Shown piece after piece: positions 13,677 through 16,134 of a DNA stretch of 16,134 nucleotides (position 1 is its first letter; each line of letters opens with the position of its first letter). The notes beneath the pieces are model-generated. The model saw nothing but the letters and a program-made list of their open reading frames with translations. It had not been told where the DNA came from and made no database searches. The stretch is from Candidatus Firestoneibacteriota bacterium (GTDB taxonomy: Bacteria > Oederibacteriota > JAAXVQ01): contig JAAXVQ010000012.1 of the NCBI GenBank assembly GCA_013335425.1, positions 1 through 16,134 on the forward strand, in the 5' to 3' direction. Made by a program: the position numbers and the translations under genes.

Positions 13677-15638
13677 ATGCTGCGCTTCGGACGCGACACC
13701 TGCGGCAACATTGAACTTTCTTCCCGCAAAGAGTGGTTGGAAACCAACGGCTTGGGCGGTTATGCTTCGGGCACGGTAGCGGGCATGCACACGCGCAGCT
13801 ACCATGCCTGGCTGACGGCGTCCACCCAGGTTCCCTTGCGGCGCATGCTGATGCTTTCGCAATTGGAGGAATGGGTCACCTATGAGGGGCAGAAATATGC
13901 GCTGGCCACCAACCAGTACCGGGGTGCGCTCAACCCCCAGGGGTATTTGAACCTGGAAGAGTTCCGCTTGGACCCGTTTCCGACCTGGGTTTACCGGCTG
14001 GCCGATCAACGCCTGGAAAAGCGCATTTTCATGTCCCATGGGCATAACCTCACCTGGATTTTGTACCGTCTGCTGACGCCTTCCGAGATGCCCGTCACCA
14101 TGAGCGTGCGTCCCTTGGTGAATTTCCGCAGCCTGCACTTGCGCAAACGCGAGCGGCGCTTTTTCAACACCCATCACGACCTGGCGGAGCATGCCATCCG
14201 CATGATCCCCGAGGGCAATTATCCCACGCTCAACCTTTATCACAATGCCGAAGCCTTTGAACATTCGGCCCTTTGGTATCAGAACATGTATTATCGCGAG
14301 GAAGAAGAGCGCGGGCTGGATTGTCAGGAAGACCTGTTCTCACCCGGACTTTTAAGTTTTGAACTCAAGGACAATGAAACGTCCTTTGTGGCCGCCACCA
14401 TAGAAACTTTGTCCTCGCCGAACCCGGAGACCGCGGCCGAGGTGGAACGTGTGCGTCGGAAGGATTTGCTTAAAGGCGCGACACCCGAAGACGACTTCGG
14501 ACAATTGCTGCGCCTGGCCGCGGATCAGTTTTTGGTCAAGCGGGACGAGGGCTTGAGCGTTATTGCCGGCTACCCCTGGATGAGCGACTGCGGACGCGAT
14601 GCCCTCATTGCCTTGCCGGGCTTGACGCTGGCGACCCGGCGGTTCACGGAAGCACGCACCCTGCTGACCACCCTGGCCGGGTATACCCAGGAGGGTTTGC
14701 TGCCCAACCATTTTTCCGAGGACAATGCCCGGCCTTTGTACAATACCGTGGATGCAGCCCTGTGGTTTTTTCACGCCGCGCAGCAATACGTGCGCGCCAC
14801 CGGGGATAAAATTTTCGTCTACAAACAGCTCTGGCTCACCCTGCGTGAGATCGCCGAGTTTTATATCAAGGGCACGCATTGCCGCATCCGCATGGACGAT
14901 GACGGGCTGATCAACCTGCCCGAGGAAGCGGCCCAGTGGACATGGATGGATGCGCAGGTGGGGGATTGGGTGGTCACGCCGCGTTCGGGCAAGCCCGTGG
15001 AGGTCAATGCCCTGTGGTACAATGCCGTCTGCTTTCTGCGCGATTTAGCCGCGGAGTTCGGGGAACACGAAGACCATCGGCGTTTTACCGATTTGGCTGA
15101 AAAAATCCGCGAGTCCTTCAACCTTCTGTTCTGGAACGAGAAAAAAAGCTGCCTCTACGACTGTGTGGAGGACAACTTTCGCGATCCCACCCTGCGCCCG
15201 AACCAACTCTTGGCGCTGTCTTTGCCGAACCCCTTGGTCACCGGCGAGCGCGCGCAGCGGGTGTTGGGCGTGGTTCGGCGCGAACTCTACACGACCTTTG
15301 GGTTACGGACCCTGGACCAAAGCAACGAGCATTACGTAGGGACTTACCAAGGCGACATTCTCCGGCGGGAAGGCGCTTCGCATCAGGGCACGGTCTGGCC
15401 CTGGCTGATCGGCCCTTATGCAGATGCGCTCCTGGCCGTCCAGGGACCCACGGAGCAAGTGAAAAACGAGCTGCGCCAATTGGTGTTGCCTTTCGAGGCG
15501 CATTTGCAGGAATACGGTTTGGGCACGATTTCGGAAATGTTTGACGGCAATCCCCCGCACAAGGCGCGCGGTTGCGTGGCCCGGGCCTGGAGCGTGTCTG
15601 AAATTTTACGGGTGCACACGCTCTTGGCCGAACTATGA
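13677..15638 (+). CDS. Glycogen debranching enzyme (amylo-alpha-1,6-glucosidase, GH133 / archaeal type)
   Basis: 653 residues. The enzyme cleaves alpha-1,6 branches of glycogen-like glucans in the cytoplasm. The N-terminal domain begins RFGRDTCGNIELSSRKEWL then NGLGGYASGTVAG and SYHAWL, the standard opening of this family. The C-terminal (alpha/alpha)6 catalytic domain shows YPWMSDCGRDALIALPG (near 299), YNTVDAALWFF, TWMDAQVGDWVVTPRSGKP (near 422), RPNQLLALSLP, HQGTVWPWLIGPY and GTISEMFDGNPPH (near 615), ending CVARAWSVSEILR. These are close matches to GH133 enzymes. Start: ATG 13677 with GAAGGTGG 8 nt upstream; a GTG at 13665 in frame overlaps the previous gene and gives only four extra residues. 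No other glycogen gene is in view. Its stop overlaps the next start (ATGA). Confidence 0.95.
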   Translation: MLRFGRDTCGNIELSSRKEWLETNGLGGYASGTVAGMHTRSYHAWLTASTQVPLRRMLMLSQLEEWVTYEGQKYALATNQYRGALNPQGYLNLEEFRLDPFPTWVYRLADQRLEKRIFMSHGHNLTWILYRLLTPSEMPVTMSVRPLVNFRSLHLRKRERRFFNTHHDLAEHAIRMIPEGNYPTLNLYHNAEAFEHSALWYQNMYYREEEERGLDCQEDLFSPGLLSFELKDNETSFVAATIETLSSPNPETAAEVERVRRKDLLKGATPEDDFGQLLRLAADQFLVKRDEGLSVIAGYPWMSDCGRDALIALPGLTLATRRFTEARTLLTTLAGYTQEGLLPNHFSEDNARPLYNTVDAALWFFHAAQQYVRATGDKIFVYKQLWLTLREIAEFYIKGTHCRIRMDDDGLINLPEEAAQWTWMDAQVGDWVVTPRSGKPVEVNALWYNAVCFLRDLAAEFGEHEDHRRFTDLAEKIRESFNLLFWNEKKSCLYDCVEDNFRDPTLRPNQLLALSLPNPLVTGERAQRVLGVVRRELYTTFGLRTLDQSNEHYVGTYQGDILRREGASHQGTVWPWLIGPYADALLAVQGPTEQVKNELRQLVLPFEAHLQEYGLGTISEMFDGNPPHKARGCVARAWSVSEILRVHTLLAEL

Positions 15639-16134
15639 CCCGCGGCGCGGTGGCGTTGACCGCCGTGCGCCCCCACAGTCCGGCGGCGCGTGCCGGATTG
15701 CGTCCCGGTGACCGGCTCCTCGCCGTTGACGGCCTGGTGCCCGAAGACGCGGTGGACGTCATGTACGCCATCGCGGAAGAACAATTTGAAGTCGAGGTTG
15801 AACGCACGGGGCGCGTGCGCACCGCGGTCGTGACCCGGCACATGGGGCAGGATTGGGGCGCCCAAATGGAGCCGCCCGCCGTTCGTCATTGCGGCAACCG
15901 CTGCGTGTTTTGTTTTGTGGACCAGATGCCCCCGGGTTTGCGCCCGAGCCTGTATGTCAAAGACGAGGATTACCGGCATTCTTTTTTATACGGCAATTAC
16001 GTCACCCTTTCCAACACGACACGGCGCGACCTGGAACGAATCAAGCGTTTGAAGCTGTCACCCCTGTATATTTCCGTGCACGCCACCGAGGAACCCGTCA
16101 GGAAAAAGCTCCTGGCCCGCGTGCGGCCCAGGAG
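15635..16134 (+). CDS. DUF512 family PDZ/radical-SAM-like Fe-S protein, 3' partial
   Basis: Open from ATG 15635 to the right edge; 166 residues visible. An N-terminal PDZ-like segment (GLRPGDRLLAVDG, 21-33) is followed by CGNRCVFCFVDQMPPGLRPS with Cys86, Cys90 and Cys93 in the CxxxCxxC spacing of radical-SAM 4Fe-4S sites. LYVKDEDYR and SFLYGNYVTLSN follow, the diagnostic stretch of the DUF512 / COG1625 family. Full-length members are about 430-450 residues, so over half lies outside the window. The biochemical reaction of this family is not established. The start codon overlaps the debranching enzyme stop (ATGA) and no strong ribosome-binding site is seen, pointing to translational coupling. 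Confidence 0.92.
   Translation, partial: MTRGAVALTAVRPHSPAARAGLRPGDRLLAVDGLVPEDAVDVMYAIAEEQFEVEVERTGRVRTAVVTRHMGQDWGAQMEPPAVRHCGNRCVFCFVDQMPPGLRPSLYVKDEDYRHSFLYGNYVTLSNTTRRDLERIKRLKLSPLYISVHATEEPVRKKLLARVRPR

Overview
The window looks like bacterial chromosome, most plausibly from the Omnitrophota (former OP3) or a related uncultivated lineage. The main clue is a single reading frame of more than 2,640 codons at the left end. It strings together unrelated enzyme folds, and giant mosaic genes of this kind are known from Omnitrophota. The assignment is an inference from architecture; no rRNA or other taxonomic marker is present.

Layout. (1) Positions 3-7949 (+): a giant gene, cut by the left edge, with the order nucleotide-sugar epimerase (C-terminal part) - HAD phosphatase - duplicated unknown module - GNAT-like domain - membrane segment - second GNAT-like domain - SAM methyltransferase-like domain - unknown C-terminus. 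(2) A perfect 17-bp bidirectional terminator lies between it and a convergent short-chain dehydrogenase gene (8073-8867, -). (3) Divergent from that gene is a two-gene unit: a Tam/BioC-like methyltransferase and the manganese exporter gene mntP. (4) A second bidirectional terminator (18-bp stem, 4-nt loop) separates mntP from a convergent GAF/HD-GYP protein (10510-11649, -), a likely cyclic-di-GMP phosphodiesterase. (5) A 505-bp non-coding region follows. It holds a sigma-54-like site, a 221-bp element bounded by 42-nt inverted arms, and a good sigma-70-type promoter. (6) That promoter faces an apparent operon: uppP, a MscS-like transmembrane protein, a GH133 glycogen debranching enzyme and a PDZ/radical-SAM-like DUF512 protein that runs off the right edge.

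How the genes relate. Genes 8073-16134 are recognisable housekeeping or accessory families: envelope lipid-carrier recycling, metal export, c-di-GMP signalling and glycogen use. The tight spacing of the last four (33 nt, 4 nt, 4-nt overlap) supports co-transcription, but no single pathway unites them. The giant gene is the unusual part. Its domains suggest sugar or small-molecule chemistry tethered to a membrane, yet no substrate can be named.

No tRNA, rRNA, CRISPR array, transposase or phage gene was seen. The most promising undescribed items are the duplicated 'DLPLWPV' module and overall architecture of the giant protein, and the long inverted-repeat element upstream of uppP.
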